In this document: positions 9,674 through 18,429 of the stretch, piece after piece
How the letters are laid out: every line of letters starts with the position of its first letter
Position numbering within the stretch: position 1 is the stretch's first letter
Origin: Gammaproteobacteria bacterium
GTDB taxonomy: Bacteria; Pseudomonadota; Gammaproteobacteria; Burkholderiales; Nitrosomonadaceae
Assembly: GCA_030431985.1 (NCBI GenBank)
Contig: JAUIIB010000008.1
Location: 27,508 to 91,507 of the forward strand
Reading direction: 5' to 3'
DNA: 64,000 nt
Translations under genes and position numbers: made by a program
The notes under the pieces: model-generated
Databases searched by the model: none
The model's input: the letters and a program-made list of their open reading frames with translations, nothing else
Told to the model about the DNA's origin: nothing

Positions 9674-10495
9674 TTACGCTACATGTGTTGTTTCTTGCGA
9701 GTTATCGATTGTGTTATTTTCAATGATGGCATTAATATTTTTGATTTGATCAAGATAATATCCGTTATATTCAGTGATTTTTTTCAGTTCATCGATATCA
9801 AGCAGGCTCACCGTTTTGTGTGTCACATCAATAAGTTTATTAACCCGTAGTTTTCTGAGTGTTCGGTTAATATGAACAAGGCTCAGGCCCAGAGCATCTG
9901 ACAAGTAGTGTTGTGCAATCGGCATGGGAAAAACACCATTTTTTTCTTCTGCTAATCCGACGATTTTTAATCGATGATGAATCTCAAGCAGTAAATGGGC
10001 GACGCTTTTATAAGCTGAACGCCTACCATTCCTTACGATCTGATCTGCCATCATGGAATCTTCACGTCCCAGTAACCAGCCGTAGATTAGGCCTAATTTA
10101 GGTTGTGTAACGAATAATTCGATTAATTCTTCCGGTTCAAACTGGCATACCTTTAAACAAGTGATACTGTCTACACAGTAGGGTGTTTTGGGCATAACCA
10201 AAGCATAGGGACTGATAATGTCACCCGGTAGATAAAAATTAATAATTTGCCGACTGCCATCATTGAGATCATAGTAGCGGTAGGCCCATCCTTCAGTAAC
10301 GATATAACTTTTCTTATGTACAGCGCCATAATTTATAACGGTAGTTAATTCGTCGAAAGAATGGGGATGATTATGTAATTTATTGAGCGCGTTAATTTCC
10401 TCGGCATTAAGTGGTTGTACATATAAGATCTTTCTTATAAGAGGAAGAACGTCTGGATTGGAATGTATACTGTCGATTTGAGCATTCTGTTTCAT
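9674..10495 (-). CDS. Crp/Fnr family transcriptional regulator, paralogue 1
   Basis: A 273-residue regulator with an N-terminal cyclic-nucleotide-binding-like barrel (about residues 25-145, with INFYLPGDIISPYALV as the core) and a C-terminal winged helix (about 180-245, recognition region LGLSLVHINRTLRKLR). The barrel lacks the N-terminal Cys cluster of oxygen-sensing Fnr. Three Cys in the barrel (C-x5-C-x3-C within YCVDSITCLKVC) are shared with the next gene; whether they bind anything is unknown. It is very similar along most of its length to the gene just upstream, a clear tandem duplication. No strong ribosome binding site precedes the ATG. The effector and targets are not known. Confidence 0.92.
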   Translation of the reverse strand: MKQNAQIDSIHSNPDVLPLIRKILYVQPLNAEEINALNKLHNHPHSFDELTTVINYGAVHKKSYIVTEGWAYRYYDLNDGSRQIINFYLPGDIISPYALVMPKTPYCVDSITCLKVCQFEPEELIELFVTQPKLGLIYGWLLGREDSMMADQIVRNGRRSAYKSVAHLLLEIHHRLKIVGLAEEKNGVFPMPIAQHYLSDALGLSLVHINRTLRKLRVNKLIDVTHKTVSLLDIDELKKITEYNGYYLDQIKNINAIIENNTIDNSQETTHVA

Positions 10496-10601
10496 GGAGT
10501 TATGTCTCGCACCAGGTAAATGGACTATGAGATGTTGTGATAATTTGCATTGTTTTGCTCCAGATAGAATTGGTTAAGGTCACTATTTATAAAGGATGTG
10601 A

Positions 10602-11417
10602 TTACGCCATATTTGTAGTTTGCAGTGAATTATCGATCATAGTGTTTTCAATAATCGAATTAATATCTTTTATTTGATCAAGATAATATCCTTTATATTC
10701 AGTAATTTCTTTTAGTTTGTTGATGTCTAGCAAACTTACCGTTTTAGGGGTTACAGCAATGAGCTTATTAACCCGCAATTTTCTGAGTGTTCTGCTGATA
10801 TGAACAAGGCTTAACCCTAAAGCATTTGACAAATAGTGCTGTGCAATCGGCATGGGAAAAGCTTCTTCCGCGGCATGATCAACAATTCTTAATCGATGAT
10901 GAATTTCAAGTAGTAAATGAGCAACACTTTTATAAGCCGAGCGTCGCCCATTTCTTACGATCTGTTCAGCCATCATAGAATCTTCCCGTCCTAACAACCA
11001 GCCGTAAATTAAGTTCAGTCGAGGTTGAGTAACGAATAATTCGATTAATTTTTCCGGCTCAAACTCACATACTTTTAGGCATGTGATACTGTCGACGCAA
11101 TAAGGCGTTTTGCGCATAACCAACGCGTACGGACTGATAATGTCGCCCGGTAGATAAAAATTAATAATTTGTCGGCTGCCATCATTAAGATCGTAGTAAC
11201 GATAAGCCCAACCTTCAGTGACGATATAACTTTTTTTATGAATAGCACCATGATTGATAATGGTAGTTAATTCGTCGAATGAATGCGGATGATTATGTAA
11301 TTTCATCAGTGTGTTGATTTCATCCACGTTAAGATCCACTACTTGTAAGATTTTTAAAATAAGCGGCGGAAAATTCTGATGGAAGAGTGGGCTATCTTTT
11401 TGAGTATTCGGTTCCAT
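10602..11417 (-). CDS. Crp/Fnr family transcriptional regulator, paralogue 2
   Basis: Close paralogue of the previous regulator: same length class (271 residues from the ATG at 11417; an in-frame TTG at 11444 is less likely), same barrel (INFYLPGDIISPYALVM) and nearly the same recognition region (LGLSLVHISRTLRKLR). The two differ mostly at the N-terminus, in the linker before the DNA-binding domain and in the last 50 residues. Of the recognition-helix residues, Asn to Ser is the visible change, so both may bind similar sites. The genes are 106 bases apart in the same direction and may be cotranscribed from upstream of this gene. A perfect 18-base palindrome lies 180 bases upstream. Confidence 0.92.
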   Translation of the reverse strand: MEPNTQKDSPLFHQNFPPLILKILQVVDLNVDEINTLMKLHNHPHSFDELTTIINHGAIHKKSYIVTEGWAYRYYDLNDGSRQIINFYLPGDIISPYALVMRKTPYCVDSITCLKVCEFEPEKLIELFVTQPRLNLIYGWLLGREDSMMAEQIVRNGRRSAYKSVAHLLLEIHHRLRIVDHAAEEAFPMPIAQHYLSNALGLSLVHISRTLRKLRVNKLIAVTPKTVSLLDINKLKEITEYKGYYLDQIKDINSIIENTMIDNSLQTTNMA

Positions 11418-11754
11418 CAGGTTATACCATTCATACGTAATCAAAAAAATTACAAATCGCTGTCTTAAAGAGCATACCTAGATCCCGGTATAGCCTAAAT
11501 AGTCGATTGAGAATCAGGTGTAATGGCGCAAATTTTAGTCCCAAGCTTTGCCTGGCCTGCTGCTCATCTGGCATTACCATTGCTAACCATCCTGCCCATT
11601 AACTTAAGTTAATGAAATGCACTTCAGTATCATACACACTATAAAAGCTGATTGCTATTTATTTGAATTTTATACTAAATAGGATATTGGTATTTCAATT
11701 ACTGACACATAAGAGTTACCTTTTATAACAGTAACGAACAAGGAGGATAATTTT
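11418..11754. other. 337-base divergent intergenic region
   Basis: Lies between the second Crp/Fnr gene and the small DUF1328 gene, which point away from each other. It holds the 18-base palindrome listed separately and a TATACT hexamer at 11671 without a well-spaced -35. No coding potential was seen. Confidence 0.5.
11597..11614. promoter_or_regulatory. perfect 18-base palindrome, candidate Crp/Fnr operator
   Basis: CATTAACTTAAGTTAATG is its own reverse complement. Its TTAAC-N4-GTTAA architecture has the 5-4-5 spacing of Fnr-type sites (TTGAT-N4-ATCAA). It sits between the divergent regulator gene (180 bases away) and the DUF1328 gene (141 bases away). That it is the operator of the Crp/Fnr pair is inference. 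Confidence 0.45.
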
Positions 11755-11922
11755 ATGTTGAGTTGGGCAGTTACATTTTTAATTATTGCAATTATTGCCG
11801 GATTACTCGGATTTTCCGGTATTGCAGGTGCGGCAACGCAAATTGCATGGATTTTATTTATCGTAGGGCTAATTTTAGCAATAGTATTTTATGTCATGGG
11901 TGGAAGAAGGCCGCCGCCATAA
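11755..11922 (+). CDS. DUF1328 (YtjA-like) small membrane protein
   Basis: A 55-residue protein made of two hydrophobic helices around a small-residue turn ([20 protein letters not shown], then [15 protein letters not shown] and onwards) and ending in GGRRPPP. This is the layout of the DUF1328/YtjA family of inner-membrane proteins. AAGGAGG lies 6 bases before the ATG, a very strong ribosome binding site. Function is unknown; family members are often found near envelope and stress genes, as here. Confidence 0.88.
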   Translation: MLSWAVTFLIIAIIAGLLGFSGIAGAATQIAWILFIVGLILAIVFYVMGGRRPPP

Positions 11923-12334
11923 TAGTTTACATTTTCTTTTCCCTGCTGGTTTATTGCCGACAACTGGTACTTTAAATTTGAGTGATAGCCAGTAGGTAAA
12001 AATTCAAATAATAAAGCGTTCTAGAATAATTCCCATAAAATCAATAGTTCGAACTTAGAATACCTAACGCTAAATTCTGTATAGGTTCATTTATGGTGTG
12101 TCGATCGTCGGTTATTGAAGCAGGTTGATAACGATCCAATAAACACAACGACATTAACCTATTTAATAACGACTCATGAAAGATCACTCTACACTGGGTC
12201 TACCGATTGATGGGTACTTTGGCAAAATGTCAATTTTTTACTGTCAGGTAAAAGCTTTTTGAGAACATGATGTTTTTGCCCTCAATCGAATTTATGCTCA
12301 CACATTTGATAAATACTTACTTGGAGAAATGATA
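11923..12334. other. 412-base intergenic region, no gene seen
   Basis: Between the DUF1328 and CsbD genes. Only short unsupported frames occur (for example 28 codons from 12177). The one pattern noted is the Fnr-like near-palindrome at 12219. No terminator with a T run was found after DUF1328. Confidence 0.4.
12219..12233. promoter_or_regulatory. near-palindrome resembling a Crp/Fnr box
   Basis: TTGGCAAAATGTCAA is an inverted repeat apart from one pair, about 100 bases before the CsbD start. It resembles TTG-type half sites of Crp/Fnr regulators but also fits chance in AT-rich DNA. Confidence 0.2.
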
Positions 12335-12532
12335 ATGAATTGGGATGAAATACAAGGTCAATGGAAACAAGTCAAAGGAAAAGCGCAGCAGCAATGGGGT
12401 AAACTGACTAATGACGATCTGGATATTGTCGAAGGGAAAAGAGAAGAATTGATCGGCAAAATTCAAGAACGATACGGCATCACAAAAGAAGAAGCTGAAG
12501 CGCAAGTGGATGAATTCATGGGAAAATGCTGA
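12335..12532 (+). CDS. CsbD family stress-response protein
   Basis: A 65-residue soluble protein of the CsbD family, which in other bacteria is induced by general stress and whose molecular role is unclear. It begins with the usual MNWDEIQGQWKQVKGKAQQQ, followed by KLTNDDLDIVEGKREELIG and QERYGITKEEAEAQV. The second ATG (12335) is chosen over 12329 because GGAG lies 8 bases before it and CsbD proteins start MNWD. It shares the cluster with other small envelope and stress genes, and a diverged second copy lies at 18.4 kb. Confidence 0.92.
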   Translation: MNWDEIQGQWKQVKGKAQQQWGKLTNDDLDIVEGKREELIGKIQERYGITKEEAEAQVDEFMGKC

Positions 12533-12587
12533 TATCGGAAATTCATTCCATCGTCCACATCTGAAGTATTAAAAACAGGAGATCATT

Positions 12588-12995
12588 ATGAACAAGTTAA
12601 TAAAAACAGTGCTAATCTCTAGTGCGGCTATGTTACTTTCAATTTCTACCAATAGCTATTCTGACGATCAAAGTTATTTAGAGGACCAGGGAATCAGTGG
12701 TCGAGCAAGGGCAATAGATGACGCCGTTGATAATGAAGTAAATAGAAGAATTAAGGACGGAGAAAGAGCGGCTGATAGGCTTGAGGATCAAGCGGATAGA
12801 ATAAGAGAATCTGCAGAAGAAAAGGCCGATAGAATGGAGGATCAAGCAGACCGGGTAAGAGAATCTGCTGGAGAATCTGCAGAAGCAAAAGCTGACAGAA
12901 TGGAAGACCAGGCTGATAGGATAAGAGAATCAGCTGAAAAAAGAGCTGATGACCTGGAAGATCGTGCAGATAGAATTCGCGATGCTGCTGACTGA
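12588..12995 (+). CDS. exported helical-repeat protein, unknown
   Basis: A 135-residue protein with a signal peptide (LIKTVLISSAAMLLSISTNS) and a mature part of very charged, Ala/Glu/Arg/Asp-rich repeats. Units such as ADRLEDQADRIRESAEEK recur about four times with an 18-residue period (one unit is 22), predicted to form long amphipathic helices or a coiled coil. GGAG precedes the ATG and a terminator follows, so it is probably a single-gene transcript of 0.5 kb. I recognise no named family. It may be a periplasmic stress protein by analogy with its neighbours, which is inference only. Confidence 0.75.
   Translation: MNKLIKTVLISSAAMLLSISTNSYSDDQSYLEDQGISGRARAIDDAVDNEVNRRIKDGERAADRLEDQADRIRESAEEKADRMEDQADRVRESAGESAEAKADRMEDQADRIRESAEKRADDLEDRADRIRDAAD
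12771..12992 (+). repeat. 54-base coding repeats
   Basis: About four diverged copies of a 54-base unit encode the 18-residue A-D-R-x-E-D-Q-A-D-R-I-R-E-S-A repeats; the second copy carries a 12-base insertion (GESA-like). Confidence 0.6.
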
Positions 12996-13010
12996 CATAC
13001 TCCTCTGATT

Positions 13011-13055
13011 CACTCTGACAGTTTTCCTATTTAGGTGCTGTCAGGGTGGGTTTTA
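13011..13055 (+). terminator. rho-independent terminator
   Basis: CACTCTGACAG pairs with CTGTCAGGGTG (11 base pairs with one G-U) across a 16-base loop, followed by GGTTTTAAA. It lies 16 bases after the stop of the helical-repeat gene. Confidence 0.6.
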
Positions 13056-13241
13056 AACTTAGTAAATCAATATTGTTTTCAATGGTTAAGCTGAATAATC
13101 GACATTTTTAATTTTGTTAATGCTAAAGTGTCGTCTAACAGCGAAGAAGCGTTACTTAGTCGTTTTGAAATGTTGGCATGGTTTTAGAATAAGTCATGAA
13201 AATAATAAGCGCTTCCAATTCTGCTGTGTTTCGACGTCAAA

Positions 13242-13257
13242 AGTTAATTGTTTAACT
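13242..13257. repeat. inverted repeat before the entericidin gene
   Basis: AGTTAA and TTAACT are separated by TTGT, ending 20 bases before the ATG at 13278. It could be an operator overlapping the promoter or ribosome-binding region; no partner regulator can be named. Confidence 0.25.
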
Positions 13258-13277
13258 ATAAAAAAGGAGTAGCGAAA

Positions 13278-13403
13278 ATGAAAAGACTTCAAATAATTTT
13301 TGTGTTGTTTGTGATGATCGGCTTATCAGCTTGCAATACGGTATCTGGAGTGGGTAAAGACATACAAGAGGGTGGCGAGGCATTGGAACAATCTGCCCAA
13401 TAA
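13278..13403 (+). CDS. entericidin A/B family lipoprotein
   Basis: A 41-residue small lipoprotein. The signal peptide ends in the lipobox LSAC (Cys19), and the mature part [19 protein letters not shown] is the entericidin signature. AAAGGAG lies 10 bases before the ATG. In E. coli the entericidin pair acts as a toxin/antidote controlling lysis in stationary phase and stress; in many other bacteria single copies occur with unknown roles. A near copy sits between leuC and leuD in this window (19 of 23 mature residues identical by eye). Confidence 0.93.
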   Translation: MKRLQIIFVLFVMIGLSACNTVSGVGKDIQEGGEALEQSAQ

Positions 13404-13500
13404 GTTGCATCTTCCGATTCTTCGAATTATTCGGTCTGTGATGTAACTCAAACAAAATATCGATTAATTAAGCTTGGCTTTGGGCTTGATCGGGCATTGA

Positions 13501-13535
13501 CACTGGCGTTTACTTTCCAGTGCGGTGGTTTTTTT
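13501..13535 (+). terminator. rho-independent terminator after entericidin
   Basis: CACTGG pairs with CCAGTG across a 10-base loop; a run of seven T follows after six bases. Placed about 100 bases after the stop. Confidence 0.5.
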
Positions 13536-13614
13536 GTCGCGACCTTATAACGAAAGTAATTCGATTGATGTCGTTGTTGAATAACAATTATTAGATATAA
13601 GATATGGATTTATT

Positions 13615-13773
13615 ATGGATTTAATACGAATAATACTAGCGATTTTTATTCCACCACTTGGCGTTTTCTTACAAGAGGGAATTGGGAAGCATTTCTGGAT
13701 AAATATTTTACTGACACTACTTGGATATATTCCAGGTATTGTTCATGCAGTCTGGATTATTGCCAAAAGATAA
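13615..13773 (+). CDS. YqaE/Pmp3 family small membrane protein
   Basis: A 52-residue protein with two membrane helices and the family hallmark FIPPLGVFLQEG followed by FWINILLTLLGYIPGIVHA. The Pmp3/YqaE family is linked to membrane potential and salt stress in yeast, plants and bacteria; the mechanism is not settled. No strong ribosome binding site precedes the ATG. The next gene (DUF4112) begins 29 bases later on the same strand, so they may share a transcript. Confidence 0.93.
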   Translation: MDLIRIILAIFIPPLGVFLQEGIGKHFWINILLTLLGYIPGIVHAVWIIAKR

Positions 13774-13802
13774 ACCTTTCAATGCTTAATTATAAGAATT
13801 AA

Positions 13803-14279
13803 ATGCACAGAACAGAAATAGAACAGTCTAAAGAAAAATTAAATCGACTAGCCTGGTTGTTGGATAGTACTTTTCGTGTTCCTGGTACGCAGTTTCGTTT
13901 CGGTCTTGATGGTCTGATTGGAATGATCCCAGGAATTGGTGACGCAGCGGGGGCTATTATTTCGAGCCATATTCTGACACAAGCGGCTCAAATGGGTGCT
14001 CCGAAATCTTTGCTAGTAAAAATGGGGGTTAACATAGCGCTTGATGCGATTCTGGGAATAGTTCCGGTAATTGGAGATATTTCAGATTTCGTTTGGAAGG
14101 CGAATAAACGAAATGTTGAGTTGCTCAATGACTATCTAGAACAACCTCAAAAAACAGTCACACATAGCCGTTTTTTTGTAGGAATACTTGGTTTCTTGGC
14201 ATTTGGGATAGTTGTTTTTATCGGAATGTTGAGTTTTTTGTTGTTGCGCTGGCTCTGGTTGTCGGTGCAAAGTGTTTGA
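13803..14279 (+). CDS. DUF4112 family membrane protein
   Basis: A 158-residue protein with the DUF4112 signature: LAWLLDSTFRVPG, FRFGLDGLIGMIPGIGDAAG and ILGIVPVIGDISDFVWKANKRN. Two Gly-rich hydrophobic stretches in the domain and a C-terminal membrane helix (VGILGFLAFGIVVFIGMLSF) are seen. The family has no known function. It closely follows the YqaE gene. The start ATG directly follows an AT-rich gap with no good ribosome binding site, which could mean translational coupling or a later start. Confidence 0.9.
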   Translation: MHRTEIEQSKEKLNRLAWLLDSTFRVPGTQFRFGLDGLIGMIPGIGDAAGAIISSHILTQAAQMGAPKSLLVKMGVNIALDAILGIVPVIGDISDFVWKANKRNVELLNDYLEQPQKTVTHSRFFVGILGFLAFGIVVFIGMLSFLLLRWLWLSVQSV

Positions 14280-14378
14280 AGAGTATTGCTGCAATTTAAT
14301 TGTTCCTAACTTACTTGTTCTCTAGACAAAATTTAGATTCCAAATTTAATATTAACAAATTAGTAAAGGAGTTAAAGA

Positions 14379-14651
14379 ATGAAAAAAAATCATTATTCAG
14401 TTTTCCTCAAAGTAGCAGTGTTGTCCTTGGTTTTGTATGGGTGTGATATTGAACAAACCAAGGAAGGCAAGTTGCCTGACATCGAATTGAAAGGAATGCC
14501 TGAACTTGAAGTAAAGGAAGAAGGCCAGTTGCCGGAGTTTGATGTTGAAGTACCTGATGTGGATGTCAAGATGAAAGAAACAACAATCAAAGTTCCAGAC
14601 GTTGACATAGAGATGCCATCGGATGCTGAAGAGCCAGAAGAAGCTCAATGA
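14379..14651 (+). CDS. small acidic lipoprotein with VPDVD repeats
   Basis: A 90-residue predicted lipoprotein: a signal segment ends in the lipobox LYGC (Cys22), and the mature part is acidic and rich in Pro, Val, Asp and Glu with repeated motifs (LPDIELK, LPEFDVEVPDVDVK, VPDVDIEMP). AAAGGAG lies 8 bases before the ATG. I know no named family; the alternating V/P/D pattern suggests an extended beta or spacer-like structure on the periplasmic side. Two inverted 9-base arms (AGTTACCAA and TTGGTAACT) lie just after the gene. It belongs by position to the stress and envelope cluster. Confidence 0.7.
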   Translation: MKKNHYSVFLKVAVLSLVLYGCDIEQTKEGKLPDIELKGMPELEVKEEGQLPEFDVEVPDVDVKMKETTIKVPDVDIEMPSDAEEPEEAQ

Positions 14652-14666
14652 TAATCTAAAATGGTG

Positions 14667-14712
14667 AGTTACCAATGCAAATTTTTTCAAAAGAATAATA
14701 GCCTTGGTAACT
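14667..14712. repeat. inverted repeat after the lipoprotein gene
   Basis: Perfect 9-base arms AGTTACCAA and TTGGTAACT are separated by 28 bases. There is no T run, so it is not a standard terminator; it may be an RNA hairpin or protein site. Confidence 0.3.
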
Positions 14713-14924
14713 TCGTTAAATATAAAAATATGATTCTCCGGGGGTAGGTTAACTGCCATCACGCATATTCAGAGTAGGTGAACATATCCGCACTGTATTC
14801 CAACTGTTTTTTGTAAACATTCATCAGAATGCTGCAGTCACACATGTGCACATACCGCGCAATCACCCCTTCTCAATTCGGCAATGAGTTTTAATTAGAC
14901 CAAAATCAAAATAACAAGGAAAAA

Positions 14925-15881
14925 ATGTCGGAAAAGTCTGATCAGGAAACCAATACTGCAAAGGACAATGCAGCAATAGAAGATACCCCGCAACAAATTG
15001 ACCTTGATTTAGGAATGGCACTGGAGAGAATTGATAGCTGGGTTGATTCAGGGGTTCGTATGCTACCCAATCTTGTTCTGGCTATTATTCTACTCATTCT
15101 GATTTATATCGTCAGTTTAACCGTAGCGCAGTTTGTTAGAAATCAATTTACTGAACGTGGCCGAGACAATCTAGGGCAGATGCTCGGTAGTTTTGTTAAA
15201 TGGTCAATTCTACTCATCGGATTTCTATTTGCAGCAACGATTGTAATTCCCTCCTTAAGTCCAGGCGACCTGATAGCCGGACTTGGTGTCAGTTCAGTAG
15301 CAATTGGTTTTGCATTTAAAGATATATTGCAGAATTGGCTCGCAGGTCTACTTATTCTGATTCGCCAACCATTTGAAATTGGTGATCAGATCGAGGTTGA
15401 AGGTCATGAAGGAACGGTTAAACATATTGAAACGCGTGCGACTATCATCAAAACTTATGACGGCCAAAAAATAGTGATCCCGAATAGTACAATTTACACG
15501 AATGCTGTCGTTGTCAGGTCTGCTTACGAAACACGACGTGGACAATATGATGTTGGTATTGGCTACGATGACGATATCGATAAAGCATGTGAGGCAATAC
15601 GGGAAGCTATCGAAAGAATTCCTGAGATAGAAACAGATCCGGAACCGGTGATTATTCCTTGGGATCTGGCTGCAAGCGCTGTGACGATACGAGTGCAATG
15701 GTGGCGAAAAACTGAACAAAACGGCGTACTCATCCATTCTTTTGTTGTAAAAGCAATTAAACAGGCGTTGGATAACGCTCAGATTGATATCCCGTACACG
15801 ACTCAAGTTCAACTGTTGCATGATCAAACCGAATCCGCAGAAGATAAGCCTGAGTCACCTGATAATAAATCCGCTGGTTGA
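14925..15881 (+). CDS. MscS family mechanosensitive ion channel
   Basis: A 318-residue inner-membrane channel of the small MscS type, which opens under membrane tension to release solutes after osmotic downshift. A charged N-terminus precedes three hydrophobic helices; the third, pore-lining helix is Gly/Ala rich (SPGDLIAGLGVSSVAIGFAF), followed by the family motif DILQNWLAGLLILIRQPFEIGDQIEV (cited in part) and a beta domain with VIPNSTIYTNAVV. The C-terminus carries an acidic tail. AAGGAAAA precedes the ATG. It fits the osmotic and envelope stress theme of its neighbours. Confidence 0.94.
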   Translation: MSEKSDQETNTAKDNAAIEDTPQQIDLDLGMALERIDSWVDSGVRMLPNLVLAIILLILIYIVSLTVAQFVRNQFTERGRDNLGQMLGSFVKWSILLIGFLFAATIVIPSLSPGDLIAGLGVSSVAIGFAFKDILQNWLAGLLILIRQPFEIGDQIEVEGHEGTVKHIETRATIIKTYDGQKIVIPNSTIYTNAVVVRSAYETRRGQYDVGIGYDDDIDKACEAIREAIERIPEIETDPEPVIIPWDLAASAVTIRVQWWRKTEQNGVLIHSFVVKAIKQALDNAQIDIPYTTQVQLLHDQTESAEDKPESPDNKSAG

Positions 15882-16039
15882 TTTTGTTAAAAATCGGACT
15901 ACCGCTACGCTACATAACAGTAATGCGATCATATTCGATTACGTAATTGCAACAAGATTTATTTGAGAAAATTTAGTAACAAACTATATAAGTAGAAATA
16001 AATGCTTGTATAGCTTAACTATTTTCATCGGGCAGGTTT

Positions 16040-16609
16040 ATGGGCATTACTGAAGTATTACAGAAAATAATTGATACATCATCAAGCGGCAATATAAAAC
16101 TAGGCGAAATAATTCAGACGCTTGAAAGTAGAGGATTTGGGCCATTGCTATTAACCCCAGCACTAATAGCAATGTTGCCCACAGGTGCAATACCTGGCAT
16201 ACCCAGTATCTGTGGTATCGTCATATTTCTAATCGCTGTTCAAATTCTAATTGGTAACAAACATCCTTGGATACCATCCAAAATAAGGGATATTACTTTT
16301 GAACGGGAGCAATTTGTCGCAGGGATTGAAAAGCTAAAACCAGCGACAAAAAAAATTGATGAGTTACTTAAGCCGCGTTTAACTTTTTTGGCGCAAGATA
16401 TCGCAACACGAATTCTAGCTCTGTTATGCGCCATTGTCGGTTTAAGCATGATTCCCTTGGAAATGGTTCCCTTCGCAGCAGCTCTGCCAGCATTTGCGGT
16501 TACTTTATTAGCAGTTGGGTTAATTACAAAAGATGGCTGCATTATTCTGTTTGCCATTATGGTTTTCGCGATATCTATGTATAGTCTTCTTATAAGTGTC
16601 TTAGGTTAA
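16040..16609 (+). CDS. ExoD family membrane protein
   Basis: A 189-residue protein of the ExoD family, named for exopolysaccharide synthesis in Rhizobium but with an unproven biochemical role. Landmarks are LESRGFGPLLLTPALIAMLP (start of the domain), GAIPGIPSICGIVIFLIAVQ, the HPWIP stretch, and a C-terminal set of hydrophobic helices. A GGCAGG stretch precedes the ATG. It lies between the MscS and catalase genes in one direction with 158 and 74 base gaps, so it may form an operon with catalase. Confidence 0.9.
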   Translation: MGITEVLQKIIDTSSSGNIKLGEIIQTLESRGFGPLLLTPALIAMLPTGAIPGIPSICGIVIFLIAVQILIGNKHPWIPSKIRDITFEREQFVAGIEKLKPATKKIDELLKPRLTFLAQDIATRILALLCAIVGLSMIPLEMVPFAAALPAFAVTLLAVGLITKDGCIILFAIMVFAISMYSLLISVLG

Positions 16610-16683
16610 TGCCAAGCTGTTCGTGAATGTTTATCCTGAACTTGAGTTTCGATAAACCCGACTAAATCAGAGGATATTTTGTT

Positions 16684-18138
16684 ATGACGAATGATGATTC
16701 CAAACCTACAACTACAGATTCTGGAATGCCAGTATCCAGCGATGAACACTCACTTACCGTGGGGCCTGATGGACCGATTCTTCTGCACGATCACTACCTC
16801 ATCGAGCAGATGGCGAATTTTAATCGCGAACGTATCCCAGAGCGTCAACCTCATGCTAAAGGTTCTGGAGCATTTGGCTATTTTCAGGTTACAGGAGACC
16901 TGAGTGCCTACACCAAGGCGGACGTTTTTCAGCCGAAACAAAAAACAGATACGCTTATCAGGTTTTCCACTGTAGCTGGAGAGCGCGGCAGTCCCGATAC
17001 CTGGCGTGATCCAAGAGGTTTTGCTTTGAAATTTTATACTCGCGAAGGGAATTACGATATGGTGGGAAATAACACACCGGTATTTTTCATTCGCGATCCC
17101 ATGAAATTTCAGCATTTTATTCACTCTCAGAAGCGGCGCGCGGACAATGGACTGCGCGATCACGACATGCAATGGGATTTCTGGACGCTTTCACCAGAAA
17201 CGGCACATCAAGTTACCTGGTTGATGGGTGACCGTGGTATTCCAAAGACTTATAGGCATATGAACGGCTACTCTAGCCATACGTATATGTGGATTAACGC
17301 GGAAGGTCAGCAGTTTTGGGTTAAATATCATTTTAAGACGGATCAGGGTATCGAATTCCTGACACAGGAAAATGCCGATCGGCTGGCGGGAACCGATAGT
17401 GATTATCATCGGCGGGACTTGTTTACAGCGATCGAGCAGGGAGATTATCCAAGCTGGACACTTAATGTCCAGATTATGCCTTTCGAAGAAGCCAAAACCT
17501 ACCGTCTTAATCCTTTTGATTTAACCAAAGTCTGGCCACATGGCGATTATCCGTTGCACGAGGTGGGTCGGCTGACGTTAAACTGTAATCCGACCGATTT
17601 CCATACTGAGATTGAACAAGCTGCATTTGAGCCAAACAACCTTGTTCCCGGGATCGGCGTCAGTCCCGATAAAATGCTGCTTGGACGCATTTTTGCCTAT
17701 GCTGATGCACACCGTCATCGTCTGGGTGTTAATTACAAACAGATTCCGGTTAATCGACCGAAAGCACCTGTAAACACTTACAGCAAGGATGGTGCAATGC
17801 GTGTTGAGAATACAGTTGACCCTGTATACGCTCCGAATTCAAAAGGTGGACCAAGTGCCGATAATCAGCGCTATCCAGAAAGTGCAACCTGGGAAGTAAA
17901 TGGCGAATTAATGCGCGCTGCCTATACGCTACATACAGATGATGACGACTTCGGACAAGCGGGGAACCTAGTGCGTGAGGTGATGGATGAGAAGCAACGC
18001 GACCGGCTTGTGACCAATGTTGTTGGTCATCTCAAGAATGGTGTATCGGATCCTGTCTTGCAACGCGCATTTGAATATTGGCGTAATATCGACAGAGAAA
18101 TTGGTGATCGCATTTCCAAACAATTTAACAATAGTTGA
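16684..18138 (+). CDS. haem catalase (small-subunit type)
   Basis: Hydrogen peroxide disproportionation to water and oxygen, cytoplasmic tetramer expected. At 484 residues it is of the small-subunit clade. The distal His is at residue 57 ([15 protein letters not shown]), the catalytic Asn at about 130 ([14 protein letters not shown]), and the haem-ligand Tyr at about 339 ([14 protein letters not shown]). The [20 protein letters not shown] strip is intact. GAGGA lies about 9 bases before the ATG. No OxyR site or nearby oxyR was noticed. It closes the plus-strand run of stress-type genes. The family is certain; katA would be the usual symbol, but the paralogue is not proven. Confidence 0.96.
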   Translation: MTNDDSKPTTTDSGMPVSSDEHSLTVGPDGPILLHDHYLIEQMANFNRERIPERQPHAKGSGAFGYFQVTGDLSAYTKADVFQPKQKTDTLIRFSTVAGERGSPDTWRDPRGFALKFYTREGNYDMVGNNTPVFFIRDPMKFQHFIHSQKRRADNGLRDHDMQWDFWTLSPETAHQVTWLMGDRGIPKTYRHMNGYSSHTYMWINAEGQQFWVKYHFKTDQGIEFLTQENADRLAGTDSDYHRRDLFTAIEQGDYPSWTLNVQIMPFEEAKTYRLNPFDLTKVWPHGDYPLHEVGRLTLNCNPTDFHTEIEQAAFEPNNLVPGIGVSPDKMLLGRIFAYADAHRHRLGVNYKQIPVNRPKAPVNTYSKDGAMRVENTVDPVYAPNSKGGPSADNQRYPESATWEVNGELMRAAYTLHTDDDDFGQAGNLVREVMDEKQRDRLVTNVVGHLKNGVSDPVLQRAFEYWRNIDREIGDRISKQFNNS

Positions 18139-18429
18139 TGCGCTGTGCTGTTGATGCAATCGACTGCTGCAGATAAAGGATATTTGTTTAGAGACTGAAA
18201 AATAGCATTTGAAGATATCCACTAAGAATTAATGGTAGTGTTGCCTGCGTATTCTGGTGGATAGGAAAGCTAGATTTAAATTTTCGATCTAAGTTCCAGC
18301 CTCTTTTTTGTAATAAGCCTGATTAAAGATAGTAATGAGCAGAAAATATGATGGAATCTCGTCTTCAGTTAAAGGAATCCGGCCAGGGGAAAAAATACTA
18401 CTGAGAACGCTGGGCAATTCAGAGGTGTT

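Noticed and set aside
15348..15827. 159-codon minus-strand frame in the MscS gene
   Set aside because: Antisense of a gene with clear MscS motifs; no family signal of its own.
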